A stretch of 61,762 nt of DNA. It comes from Pseudoflavonifractor sp. An184. Lineage in GTDB: Bacteria > Bacillota > Clostridia > Oscillospirales > Oscillospiraceae. The stretch lies in contig NZ_NFKI01000017.1 in the NCBI RefSeq assembly GCF_002160305.1, positions 1 to 61,762 of the forward strand, given 5' to 3'. A model generated the notes under the pieces. That model worked only from the letters and a program-made list of their open reading frames with translations. It was not told the DNA's origin and searched no databases. Made by a program: the position numbers and the translations under genes. Positions within the stretch are counted from its first letter, which is position 1. Every line of letters begins with the position of its first letter. Positions 50,324 through 58,257 of this stretch are shown in pieces.

Positions 50324-51961
50324 ATGGGAAAGCGGGTCTACTGTCTTTATCGCGTTTCTACAAAAGGACAGGTAGAAAAAGACGATATCCCCATGCAAAA
50401 ACAACGGTGTCACGAATTTGCCGCTGAAAAGGGCTGGGACATCATTGCGGAGTTTTCTGAAAAAGGTGTCTCCGGTTTTAAGGTCTCTGCCAAAGACCGG
50501 GATGCAGTCCAAGAGATCCAGCGGGATGCGGCCTTGGGGAAATTTGATATTCTGTTGGTCTTTATGTTTGACCGACTTGGCCGCAAAGAGGATGAGACAC
50601 CCTTTGTAGTAGAGTGGTTCGTCAATAACGGGATCGAGGTATGGAGCGCCGAGGAAGGACAGCAGCGGTTTGATAATCATGTGGACAAGCTCATGAATTA
50701 CATCCGATACTGGCAGGCGTCCGGGGAAAGCCTGAAGACCTCCATCCGCACCAAGACCAGGCTTGGTCAAATCGTTCAAGAGGGCCGCTTCCGCGGCGGT
50801 GTTCCCGCCTATGGATTTCAGCTGGTCAAAAAGGGCCGGACCGGAAAGAAAAATCGGGAACTATATGATATTGAGATCAATCCGGATGAGGCGCCAGCGG
50901 TCAAACGGATGTTTGACCTGACTGATCGATACGGTTACGGAGGCCGGAAAATCTCCACGATCCTGAAAAATGAGGGAATCATCAATCTGAGAACCGGAGA
51001 ACCGTTTCACTATTCCACGATCCAGCACATCTTGGCCAACATCATGAACGCCGGCATCCTGCGAAGCGGGGAAACGCAGTCTGAAGTGTTCCCGGAGCTG
51101 CAGATCATCCCGTTGGAGCAGTTTCAACGGGTGACAAAGGCCAGGGAGCAGAGATCCATCAACTACGCCATCAAATGTGGTTGGGAAACGGAAAAAGTCG
51201 CCTTGGAGGATGGAAGTGAAGCCACAGTGGTCCGCTCTTCCGGCTCCTATCCGCGAAAAATTGTCGGGAAAGCCCTGCTCTCAGGGAATGTTTACTGCGG
51301 TCATTGCGGCGGCCGTGTTTTTGCAACTACCGCACGGAAGGCCCACCACCCCTCAGACCACCCGGAGCGCATCGCAATCTATAAGTGCTACAACCGAACC
51401 CAGCACAAGGAACAATGTGACGGTCCCACTACATACCGTGCGGAGAAAGTGGACAGCGTCGTTGAATCCATTCTTCGGGGCATTTTTGAGCGAGCCAAAC
51501 GGGTAGATGAAAAGGAATTTTTGAAAGCACAAGTGCAGATTTCCAATAAGGAATATCAGCAAAAGTTGAAATTGGCGAAGGCGGAATATTCCAAAGCTGC
51601 CAAGGAGCTCTCTAAATGGGAAGAACTAATGCTTGCTTCTATTGAGGGTACTTGTGTATTTACGCCAGAACAAGTAAAAAAGCGGATGGATATGGTGCAG
51701 GGAAAGGTAGATGAACTCTCCAAGGAAATTGAGGCGCTTCAGATGGACATGAGTGAGGCCAAGACGATCTCATCAGAAATCTTGGCACAGCACCAGCAGC
51801 TCCTCTCCTGGGCGGAACTTTTCGACTCTGCCAGTATTGACGAGAAAAAAGTGATCGCCTCACAGATGATCAAGGCCGTTACCCTGACCCGTAATTATGG
51901 TATCCAGATCGAGTTCAACATTTCCGAGGCCCAATTCCTCAACGGCATGGAGATGGGTTGA
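50324..51961 (+). CDS. Large serine recombinase (TnpX/TndX-like integrase)
   Basis: Integrates and excises the ICE. A 545-residue recombinase with catalytic Ser12 and Arg10 (YCLYRVSTKGQ), the resolvase fold through ~residue 150, then recombinase domain, a Cys4-type zinc ribbon (VYCGHCGG and the downstream CYNRTQHKEQC) and a coiled coil (~390-480). ATG 50324 is 7 bases after GGAGG. Its C-terminal part is clearly related to the chimera at 56787-58118 (shared KALLSGxVYCxHCG). It sits at the right end of the element. Confidence 0.93.
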   Translation: MGKRVYCLYRVSTKGQVEKDDIPMQKQRCHEFAAEKGWDIIAEFSEKGVSGFKVSAKDRDAVQEIQRDAALGKFDILLVFMFDRLGRKEDETPFVVEWFVNNGIEVWSAEEGQQRFDNHVDKLMNYIRYWQASGESLKTSIRTKTRLGQIVQEGRFRGGVPAYGFQLVKKGRTGKKNRELYDIEINPDEAPAVKRMFDLTDRYGYGGRKISTILKNEGIINLRTGEPFHYSTIQHILANIMNAGILRSGETQSEVFPELQIIPLEQFQRVTKAREQRSINYAIKCGWETEKVALEDGSEATVVRSSGSYPRKIVGKALLSGNVYCGHCGGRVFATTARKAHHPSDHPERIAIYKCYNRTQHKEQCDGPTTYRAEKVDSVVESILRGIFERAKRVDEKEFLKAQVQISNKEYQQKLKLAKAEYSKAAKELSKWEELMLASIEGTCVFTPEQVKKRMDMVQGKVDELSKEIEALQMDMSEAKTISSEILAQHQQLLSWAELFDSASIDEKKVIASQMIKAVTLTRNYGIQIEFNISEAQFLNGMEMG

Positions 51962-52036
51962 TCTGAAGAAATATCAATAGCCGCTCTCCTCCCTACTGTG
52001 CTATAATCATGGCAGCAAGGTAGAGGTGGGAATATC
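51962..52036. other. Probable right junction of the ICE with the chromosome
   Basis: The 75 bp between the recombinase stop and the AlkZ-related start hold an extended -10 promoter (TGCTATAAT, TATAAT at 52002-52007) for the chromosomal gene, with no good -35. The ICE end probably lies between 51962 and ~51990. The left end is outside the window, so the direct repeat cannot be read. Confidence 0.45.
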
Positions 52037-52768
52037 ATGGCCATCGAGAACGGCGAGTGGATCATGCGGGGACTGGACTGGTATGATCCCGCCCGCATTC
52101 AGAGCTGGGATGAGCTGATCGAGTGGATTGACGAAATTGGCTTTCTGCCCCTGTTCAAAAATGAGGTGGACGGATTCTCTGTGGAGGAGAACACCGCTGA
52201 CCTCTACTGGTGGTCTGGGGATGAAGCCCAGGACCCCTGGGAGTGGCGGTGCCTGATGGCCCGCAGCGGCAAGGTGGCCTACGGGAAGTTCTTTGGGAAG
52301 AAGGCCGGCTTCATCTCCAAAGCCTGGTTTCCCCATTTTGCCAACTGGCGGCGGGACGGGTACGACTTCGACAGCCGCTGGGAGGACGAGCTGGCTCCCA
52401 TGCGCCAGAAGCGGATCATGGACTGCTTTGCCGGGCAGGACGAGTGGTTCTCCTTTGCCCTGAAACAGCGGGCCGGCTTCGGCAAGGGCGGGGAAAAGAA
52501 CTTCGAGGGTACCGTCACCGACCTGCAGATGGGCGGCTATCTCTTGATTCGGGACTTCCGGCAGCGAATCAATAAACGGGGCGCACCCTACGGCTGGCCC
52601 CTCTCCATCTACACCACCCCGGAGGCCCTGTGGGGCTATGACCACATTTCTTCCGCCTATTCCGTGGACCCGGCGGAATCCAAAACCATGATTTATGAAC
52701 AGGTACGGAAGAACTTTCCGGACGCGGCCCTGGGGGAACTGGACACCGTGCTGGGTTGGACCCGATAA
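52037..52768 (+). CDS. AlkZ-related protein
   Basis: A 243-residue protein resembling the AlkZ-related (winged-helix, HTH_42-type) family: LDWYDPARIQSWDELIEWIDEIGFLPLFKNEVDGFSVEENTADLYWWSGDEAQDPWEWR, then KVAYGKFFGKKAGFISKAWFP and GYDFDSRWEDEL. True AlkZ unhooks DNA crosslinks; members of the related group are of less certain activity. First chromosomal gene right of the ICE; GAGGTGGG precedes the ATG. Confidence 0.75.
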   Translation: MAIENGEWIMRGLDWYDPARIQSWDELIEWIDEIGFLPLFKNEVDGFSVEENTADLYWWSGDEAQDPWEWRCLMARSGKVAYGKFFGKKAGFISKAWFPHFANWRRDGYDFDSRWEDELAPMRQKRIMDCFAGQDEWFSFALKQRAGFGKGGEKNFEGTVTDLQMGGYLLIRDFRQRINKRGAPYGWPLSIYTTPEALWGYDHISSAYSVDPAESKTMIYEQVRKNFPDAALGELDTVLGWTR

Positions 52769-52817
52769 TGGGACAGCGATTGTGAGATACTAATTAAAAT
52801 GGAAGGAGGGAGCGGGC

Positions 52818-54335
52818 ATGAAAGAACGGACCTATATCTGCTGTGACCTGAAATCGTTCTACGCCTCGGTGGAGTGCGTGGAGCGGGGGTTGGATCCCAT
52901 GACCACCAACTTGGTGGTGGCAGACAAGCGGCGCACGGAGAAGACGATCTGCCTGGCCGTCTCCCCCTCTCTGAAAGCCTACGGTATCTCTGGCCGGGCC
53001 CGGCTGTTCGAGGTGGTACAGCGGGTGGCAGAGGTAAACGCCAAGCGGAAATGGGACGCTCCAGGCCATCAGCTCACCGGCGCCTCCTGGAACGATCCTG
53101 AAGTACAGGGGAACCCTGCCTTGGCTCTGGACTATATCGTGGCTCCGCCCCGGATGGCTCATTACATCGATTGGAGTACGAAAATCTACAGCGTCTATCT
53201 GAAATATATCGCCCCAGAGGACATCTTCCCCTACTCCATCGACGAGGTGTTCATGGACATCACCAACTACCTGGACACCTATAAGATGACGGCGCGGGAA
53301 CTGACCCGCACCATTATCCTGGACATTCTGAAGACTACCGGCATCACCGCTGCGGCGGGAATGGGTACCAATCTATATCTTGCCAAGGTTGCCATGGACA
53401 TCGTAGCCAAGCACGTCCATCCAGATCAAGATGGAGTGCGGATTGCCAAACTGAATGAGATGACCTACCGCCGTCTTCTGTGGACCCACCGCCCCCTGAC
53501 GGATTTCTGGCGGGTAGGCAAGGGCTATGCCAATAAGCTGGAGGCTCACGGACTATATACCATGGGCGACATCGCCCGGTGTTCCATCGGCAAACCTGGA
53601 GATTACCACAGCGAGGAACTGTTGTACCGGCTGTTCGGCGTCAATGCGGAGATTTTGATCGACCATGCCTGGGGCTGGGAGCCCTGCACTATTGCGGACG
53701 TGAAAGCCTATAAGCCGGAGAACAAAAGTATCGTCTCCGGGCAAGTCCTGCAGTGTCCCTACGACTTCGAGAAAGCCAGGCTGGTGGTGCGGGAGATGGC
53801 GGACGCCCTGGCCTTGGATTTGGTGGACAAAGGGCTGGTGACCAACCAGCTGGTACTCACCGTGGGCTACGACCGGGAGAATCTGGACGACCCAAGCCGC
53901 CGTCAGAGCTACCGCGGCCCGGTGACCACTGATCGCTATGGCCGGAAGATCCCCAAGCACGCCGTGGGGACAGAGAATTTCCCCTACACTTCTTCCGCCA
54001 GCGATCTGCTGAAGGCGGTGAGTGCCCTTTACGACCGGATCGTGGACGAGAATCTACTGATCCGCCGACTGAGCATCAGCGCCAACAAGCTGCTCCCCGA
54101 GGTTGATGTGCCCAAGGATGAGGCAGAGCAGTTGGATCTGTTCACCGACTACGCCGCCAAGGAGCAGCGGGAGCAGGCGGACGAGGCCGCCCATGCCCGG
54201 GAGCGGAAGATTCAGGAGGCCATGCTGGGGATCAAGAAGAAGTTCGGCAAGAACGCCATCCTCAAAGGGATGAACCTGGAGGAGGGGGCCACTGCCAAGG
54301 AGCGGAATCAGACCATAGGAGGGCACCACGCATGA
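52818..54335 (+). CDS. Y-family DNA polymerase (UmuC/DinB-like)
   Basis: Translesion polymerase of 505 residues. Seen: N-terminal YICCDLKSFYASVECVERGLDP (metal-binding Asp), IDEVFMDITNY (catalytic DE pair), helix-hairpin-helix region and little-finger domain, C-terminal charged tail. The variant belongs to the UvrX/YqjW-type group of Firmicutes, usually SOS-regulated and found on mobile elements. It overlaps the YolD-like gene by 4 bp. GGAAGGAGGG precedes ATG 52818. Confidence 0.92.
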   Translation: MKERTYICCDLKSFYASVECVERGLDPMTTNLVVADKRRTEKTICLAVSPSLKAYGISGRARLFEVVQRVAEVNAKRKWDAPGHQLTGASWNDPEVQGNPALALDYIVAPPRMAHYIDWSTKIYSVYLKYIAPEDIFPYSIDEVFMDITNYLDTYKMTARELTRTIILDILKTTGITAAAGMGTNLYLAKVAMDIVAKHVHPDQDGVRIAKLNEMTYRRLLWTHRPLTDFWRVGKGYANKLEAHGLYTMGDIARCSIGKPGDYHSEELLYRLFGVNAEILIDHAWGWEPCTIADVKAYKPENKSIVSGQVLQCPYDFEKARLVVREMADALALDLVDKGLVTNQLVLTVGYDRENLDDPSRRQSYRGPVTTDRYGRKIPKHAVGTENFPYTSSASDLLKAVSALYDRIVDENLLIRRLSISANKLLPEVDVPKDEAEQLDLFTDYAAKEQREQADEAAHARERKIQEAMLGIKKKFGKNAILKGMNLEEGATAKERNQTIGGHHA

Positions 54336-54754
54336 GCGGGAAATATGACGATATCCTCCACCTGCCCCACCCCACCTCCGCCAAGCACCCTCGGATGCCG
54401 ATTTCAGAGCGGGCCGCCATTTTCAGCCCCTTCGCCGCCCTCTCCGGTCACGCGGGTGCCGTCGCGGAAACCGCCCGGCTGACAGACCAGAGAATGGATC
54501 TGGACGAGGACACCAGAGCGGAGTTAGATCGACGGCAGGCGGTGCTGCTGAAATACATTGCCGAGCAGCCGGAGGTCACGGTCATCTGGTTCCAGCCGGA
54601 CGAGCGGAAAGACGGCGGATCCTATGTCACAACTGTCGGCCGAGCAAAAAAGATTGACGAATTTAAAAGAATTTTGAGCATGGTTGGCGGACAGGAGATA
54701 GTTTTGGATGATATTGTACAGATTGAGAGCCAATTGCTTTATGACCTACCCTAA
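54332..54754 (+). CDS. YolD-like protein
   Basis: A 140-residue protein with the YolD hallmark RMPISERAAIFSPFAALSGHAGAVAETARLTD, followed by a beta-rich tail. YolD-like proteins are commonly encoded next to UvrX-type polymerases, as here with a 4-bp overlap, and probably regulate them. The final ~30 codons become visibly AT-rich, where the AT-rich defence unit begins. Confidence 0.85.
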   Translation: MSGKYDDILHLPHPTSAKHPRMPISERAAIFSPFAALSGHAGAVAETARLTDQRMDLDEDTRAELDRRQAVLLKYIAEQPEVTVIWFQPDERKDGGSYVTTVGRAKKIDEFKRILSMVGGQEIVLDDIVQIESQLLYDLP

Positions 54755-54843
54755 TAAGAGTAATTCTTGTTGTGAATCCTAATCCGCAAAATATTTTGAT
54801 CCGTATGGATGGTATGTGGCTTTAAAATGGATGCTTTCCATGG

Positions 54844-54849
54844 TATAAT
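54844..54849 (+). promoter_or_regulatory. Candidate -10 of the CBASS-like operon
   Basis: TATAAT at 54844-54849, 43 bp before ATG 54892, with a weak -35 (TTTAAA-like) near 54822. Another TATAAT lies directly before the start codon, so assignment is uncertain. Confidence 0.4.
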
Positions 54850-54891
54850 TTTCTATATATTATGGTCCGCCTATAAGTGAGGTATAATATC

Positions 54892-55710
54892 ATGAGTTCA
54901 CATGTATGTAAGCATCAGGAAATAATTCCGCAAGCTATTCGGGAAACAATCTCTATGCGGTATCATGTTGTGACACGTGCTATTAACCGTGAATTTTGGG
55001 GTATCGATAGCGAATTAGAACATAGCTTGTATGTCGGTTCATATGGGCGTGGGACAGCAGTCAATACCAGCGATCTTGACATCTTGGTTGAATTACCACA
55101 GAATAGATATATGCAGTATGATGTTGTTAAAGGGAATGGACAATCTCGCTTACTACAAGCGGTGAGATTAGCAATTCTAAATACCTATCCTCGTAGCGAT
55201 GTGAGAGCTGATGGGCAAGTTGTAATAATTTCCTTTAGCGATGGTATGAAATTCGAGATACTTCCTGCATTTAAAAATTTGAACTGGATTGGTCAGTGGG
55301 ACGGTACATATATCTACCCTGACACAAATATGGGAGGAAACTGGCTGCCCACGAATCCTAAAGCAGAACAAGAAGCTATGTATGCAAAAAATAGGCAAAG
55401 CAATGGATTACTTTATGATACCTGTAAGCATATTAGAAGTGTTCGAGATAGCAATTATAAAAGTTACCATCTATCAGGAATTGTAATAGATAGCTTTGTA
55501 TTTTCAACCATCGGAAGCTGGAAGTGGGTACCTGATGGAGAAACTTCAACTTCTGCATGGGGAGAATATGAAAACCATCTCCTGAAAAGTTTAGAAAACT
55601 ATCTTCAAAGAGGAATATATCATTTATATGCTCCTGGAAGCAACCAGGTATTAAGCTGGAGAGACAGCACAGAATGTCTGTGGAAAGTGCTTAACTATAT
55701 GGTTAATTGA
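54892..55710 (+). CDS. CD-NTase (SMODS-type cyclic oligonucleotide synthase)
   Basis: A 272-residue nucleotidyltransferase. Catalytic signature GSYGRGTAVNTSDLDILV: GS at 49-50, Asp61 and Asp63, third acidic Glu in KFEILP. This is the CD-NTase (OAS/cGAS-like) pattern of CBASS antiphage systems, which make a cyclic nucleotide on infection. ATG 54892 is 9 bases after GTGAGG. The gene is AT-rich against a GC-rich background, a sign of recent transfer. Its partner is the SLATT gene after it. Confidence 0.85.
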   Translation: MSSHVCKHQEIIPQAIRETISMRYHVVTRAINREFWGIDSELEHSLYVGSYGRGTAVNTSDLDILVELPQNRYMQYDVVKGNGQSRLLQAVRLAILNTYPRSDVRADGQVVIISFSDGMKFEILPAFKNLNWIGQWDGTYIYPDTNMGGNWLPTNPKAEQEAMYAKNRQSNGLLYDTCKHIRSVRDSNYKSYHLSGIVIDSFVFSTIGSWKWVPDGETSTSAWGEYENHLLKSLENYLQRGIYHLYAPGSNQVLSWRDSTECLWKVLNYMVN

Positions 55711-55743
55711 AAATGGCAGCCATTTTTATAGGAGAATAATTCA

Positions 55744-56310
55744 ATGGAACATAATGAATCTCACAAGCGAGATTTAAAAGTCCAAATCAGAGAGGCTTTT
55801 GGCCGAGTTGTTTACACATATACAACGCATTTAAAGCAAGCAGAGTTTTTGGTCAAGAAAAATAAAAGAATAAGGATATGGCAAATTTTTCTCTCTGCTA
55901 TTTCAACTGGTGGATTTCTTGGCGCAATAGCTTCAGATGAAGTTGTCATGACCTGGGTCGCGGGTATTGTTTCGACAATCTTACTGGCACTTAATTTGTT
56001 CTTTAAAGAATTCGACCTTGCTGGCGATATTAGCAGTCACCGCGCAACAGCCCACGAATTATGGATTATTCGAGAGCAATATATTTCTCTTCTTACAGAC
56101 TTCTCAGTTCTAAGCGAAGATATTATCATGGAGCGACGAGATAAGCTCCAGGAGTCTACAGCAAAAGTCTATACAACAGCTCGACCAACTGATCACAGAA
56201 GTTACCTTGCGGCGCAAAAGGCACTAAAAGAAGATGAAGAACAGTTTTTTGACACGGAGGAGATTGATCAAATGCTCCCTGAGCACTTGCGAGAAAGCTC
56301 AAGAAATTAA
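55744..56310 (+). CDS. SLATT-domain two-helix effector
   Basis: A 188-residue membrane protein: helical N-terminus, two membrane helices (IFLSAISTGGFLGAIA and VMTWVAGIVSTILLALNLFF) with a short link, then a cytoplasmic helical tail. This is the SLATT effector architecture, found next to SMODS nucleotidyltransferases; the helices are thought to breach the membrane when the cyclic nucleotide binds. ATG 55744 follows AGGAG. Shares the AT-rich composition of the CD-NTase. Confidence 0.75.
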   Translation: MEHNESHKRDLKVQIREAFGRVVYTYTTHLKQAEFLVKKNKRIRIWQIFLSAISTGGFLGAIASDEVVMTWVAGIVSTILLALNLFFKEFDLAGDISSHRATAHELWIIREQYISLLTDFSVLSEDIIMERRDKLQESTAKVYTTARPTDHRSYLAAQKALKEDEEQFFDTEEIDQMLPEHLRESSRN

Positions 56311-56658
56311 GGATTCACCGTGGATAGAATCAAAAGACATTTGCAGTTCCAATTTGGTGCGGGTTTTGTTTTCAAAAAAGAGTGAATTTCGAAAAGATAT
56401 TTTGGGAGGATCTCCGTGTCTGGGATGACTTGAACTCTCCCCAAAAGGAGTTAAGAGGAAGACCCTGTTGGACAGTGTTTTTTTGAGGGAAAATAGAGGA
56501 CACCTTAGCGAAAATCTCTCAACAAAGAATTACTCATTTGGGGCCAAGATGCGAATCATTCGGAGGCTTCCTCCCAATGGTTCGCATCCCCTAAGAATCC
56601 CGCGCAATACACGGGCCCAAGTAAAGCTGGCAAAAAGCCTTGCTTGGCCAAAAGAGTG
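56311..56658. other. Intergenic region after the CBASS-like operon, hairpin-rich
   Basis: No credible gene. It contains a 13-bp near-perfect stem (56548-56560 with 56576-56588) around GGAGG/CCTCC, and an 9-bp repeat CACGGGCCC (56609-56617) whose complement GGGCCCGTG starts at 56659. This may mark the edge of an integrated element. Confidence 0.3.
56548..56588. repeat. Long imperfect inverted repeat
   Basis: GATGCGAATCATT (56548-56560) pairs with AATGGTTCGCATC (56576-56588) with one T-G pair, and the inner part has GAGG/CCTC. No T run follows. Confidence 0.55.
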
Positions 56659-56739
56659 GGGCCCGTGCTGTGTCGCGTTCGGGAGAGCGTACGGTTCGCA
56701 TCCGTAAGGTCGTCGGTTCGATCCCGATTAGGTCCACCA
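56659..56739 (+). tRNA. tRNA-Ala(CGC)-like gene, degenerate 5' half (probable pseudogene)
   Basis: The 3' half is intact: anticodon stem TACGG/CCGTA around loop TTCGCAT (anticodon CGC), T arm GTCGG-TTCGATC-CCGAT, acceptor TAGGTCC, discriminator A and encoded CCA. U70 in the acceptor would give the G3-U70 pair of tRNA-Ala. The 5' acceptor GGGCCCG pairs only partly (mismatch at 6-67) and the D arm is irregular, with a loop longer than normal. A perfect terminator follows 1 bp later, so it may still be transcribed. Confidence 0.5.
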
Positions 56740-56740
56740 C

Positions 56741-56779
56741 ACTCGGGAGATCTCGTTTTGAGATCTCCCGAGTTTTTTT
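56741..56779 (+). terminator. Rho-independent terminator of the tRNA-like gene
   Basis: A perfect 14-bp stem, 56741-56754 with 56760-56773, 5-nt loop and seven T, directly after the CCA end. Strongest terminator in the window. Confidence 0.9.
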
Positions 56780-56786
56780 CATGCTT

Positions 56787-58118
56787 TCAGGATGCACGAT
56801 AGTACACACTCTTGTCCCCTTCCGGATGCAGGAAGTCGAAGAACTGTGTGACACTGATTTTGAATTCCACTTCGATTTCAAAGTTCCTCCCGATATTCAC
56901 CCGCTCAATGAGCTGCCGCAGGATCATCTTCTTTCCCTCGATACTACTCCCCGCATACAGGTCGGCCCAGGACATAATCTTGTCATACTCCTTTTGGACG
57001 GCAACGGCAGAGCTCTTCAGATCAGCCGCTTTTTCCTTGGCCTGTTCCAATTCCTGTGCCAGCGCCGCCAGTTTGCTTCGGGTGTCCTCTATCATCTCGC
57101 CGAGGATGTCCGCTCCAAAACTGCCAGTCCCATTGATGGTCTTGATGATCTCTTTCTTGTAGCTCTCCAGTTCCCGTTCTGCGGCGGCGTGGAGTTTCTC
57201 CAGATTTGCTACTGAACTGTTTGCCAGTTGGAGTTCTTTCTCCCGCTGCTTTTGAATGAGCTGGCTCCTGGGTGCAGTCTTCATCCGCTCAAAGAGTTGG
57301 ATGACGATCTTATCAATAATGCCGTCCAGTTTCTCACCGGAGTATCCGGTCTGACCATCACAGTCCTGAGGATGGCGGATCTTGTAGTGGCAGGCGTAGC
57401 GGATATGGGTTTCCCGTTTGGGCTCACCCTTGGCTCTTCTGCCGCTGCTGGTGGTCAGCACCAGTTTGGAACCACAGTGGGCGCAGTAGACCATCCCGGA
57501 GAGCAGCGCCTTCCCCTTGGAGTTAAAGGGCACTTCATTGTGGTGCATCTGCATCAGCTCCGGAACCAGGTTCGTCAGGGAAATATAATTGCGGACCGTA
57601 TCGCCGCTGACCCCCATCTGCTGGCCGATTTCATCATCACTTCTCAACTTCGCCGAAATTTTCGGCGAAGTCAAATCGTTTCGTGCGCCCTGCCGCTTGA
57701 TAGCCTCCAGCTTCATCTTGTACGCCTTGGCCCTTTCGCTGGGAAGGATGTTCTCCCGCTGAAGGTTGCTGTCCACCATGATGATGGTGGCCGCATCCCG
57801 GTCCAGGTTGCGGATCAGAACCGGCATCGTGTCCAGACCGGCCTGCTCACAGGCGTATTTGCGCCGGTGTCCGGCCACAATCTCATAGCCACCTTCCTCG
57901 CGGGGCCGCACGATGGCAGGGACAATCACGCCATACTCTTTGACGCTCTGGATTGTCTCTTTCATTTCCTCATCGTCCCGCACCTGAAAAGGGTGGTCCG
58001 GGAATGGGTAAAGGTCCGTCAGCGGCAGGCGAACCACCACTTCTTCCTGGGGTGGCTGCTGGGCAGGCGGGGCGGTTTTCTTTCGTCCCCTGGCAGGTGA
58101 CGCGGGCTTGTCGCTCAA
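56787..58118 (-). CDS. Chimera: ParB N-terminal half fused to C-terminal half of a large serine recombinase
   Basis: A 443-residue protein starting TTG 58118 after GGAGGTGAG. Residues ~30-190 are ParB: LPLTDLYPFPDHPF, VPAIVRPREEGGYEIVAGHRR (CTP-binding GHRR), SNLQRENILPSERAKAYKMKLEA, then a helix-turn-helix. From ~residue 196 the sequence is a serine recombinase C-terminus: KGKALLSGMVYCAHCGSKL, a second Cys pair (CHYKIRHPQDC), coiled coil and terminal domain, closely parallel to the ICE recombinase at 50324. It lacks the catalytic serine domain, so it cannot recombine DNA. It probably arose by in-frame deletion between two genes of an old ICE. Confidence 0.88.
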   Translation of the reverse strand: MSDKPASPARGRKKTAPPAQQPPQEEVVVRLPLTDLYPFPDHPFQVRDDEEMKETIQSVKEYGVIVPAIVRPREEGGYEIVAGHRRKYACEQAGLDTMPVLIRNLDRDAATIIMVDSNLQRENILPSERAKAYKMKLEAIKRQGARNDLTSPKISAKLRSDDEIGQQMGVSGDTVRNYISLTNLVPELMQMHHNEVPFNSKGKALLSGMVYCAHCGSKLVLTTSSGRRAKGEPKRETHIRYACHYKIRHPQDCDGQTGYSGEKLDGIIDKIVIQLFERMKTAPRSQLIQKQREKELQLANSSVANLEKLHAAAERELESYKKEIIKTINGTGSFGADILGEMIEDTRSKLAALAQELEQAKEKAADLKSSAVAVQKEYDKIMSWADLYAGSSIEGKKMILRQLIERVNIGRNFEIEVEFKISVTQFFDFLHPEGDKSVYYRAS

Positions 58119-58257
58119 TGCTTCTCACCTCCATTGAGACACAAAAAGGAGGCCCAGCCCGGAACCCCCTTTCGCATCTAATTTTAGGCATAGAAAAACG
58201 GACATCAGCAGAAACACCAATGTCCGTCAATCCATCGGCCCACAAGAGCCGCTATAT

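Noticed and set aside
57647-57671. Perfect palindrome in the ParB part of the chimera as a parS or operator
   Set aside because: It lies inside the coding sequence and is explained by the codons for TSPKISAKLR; no evidence of a separate role.
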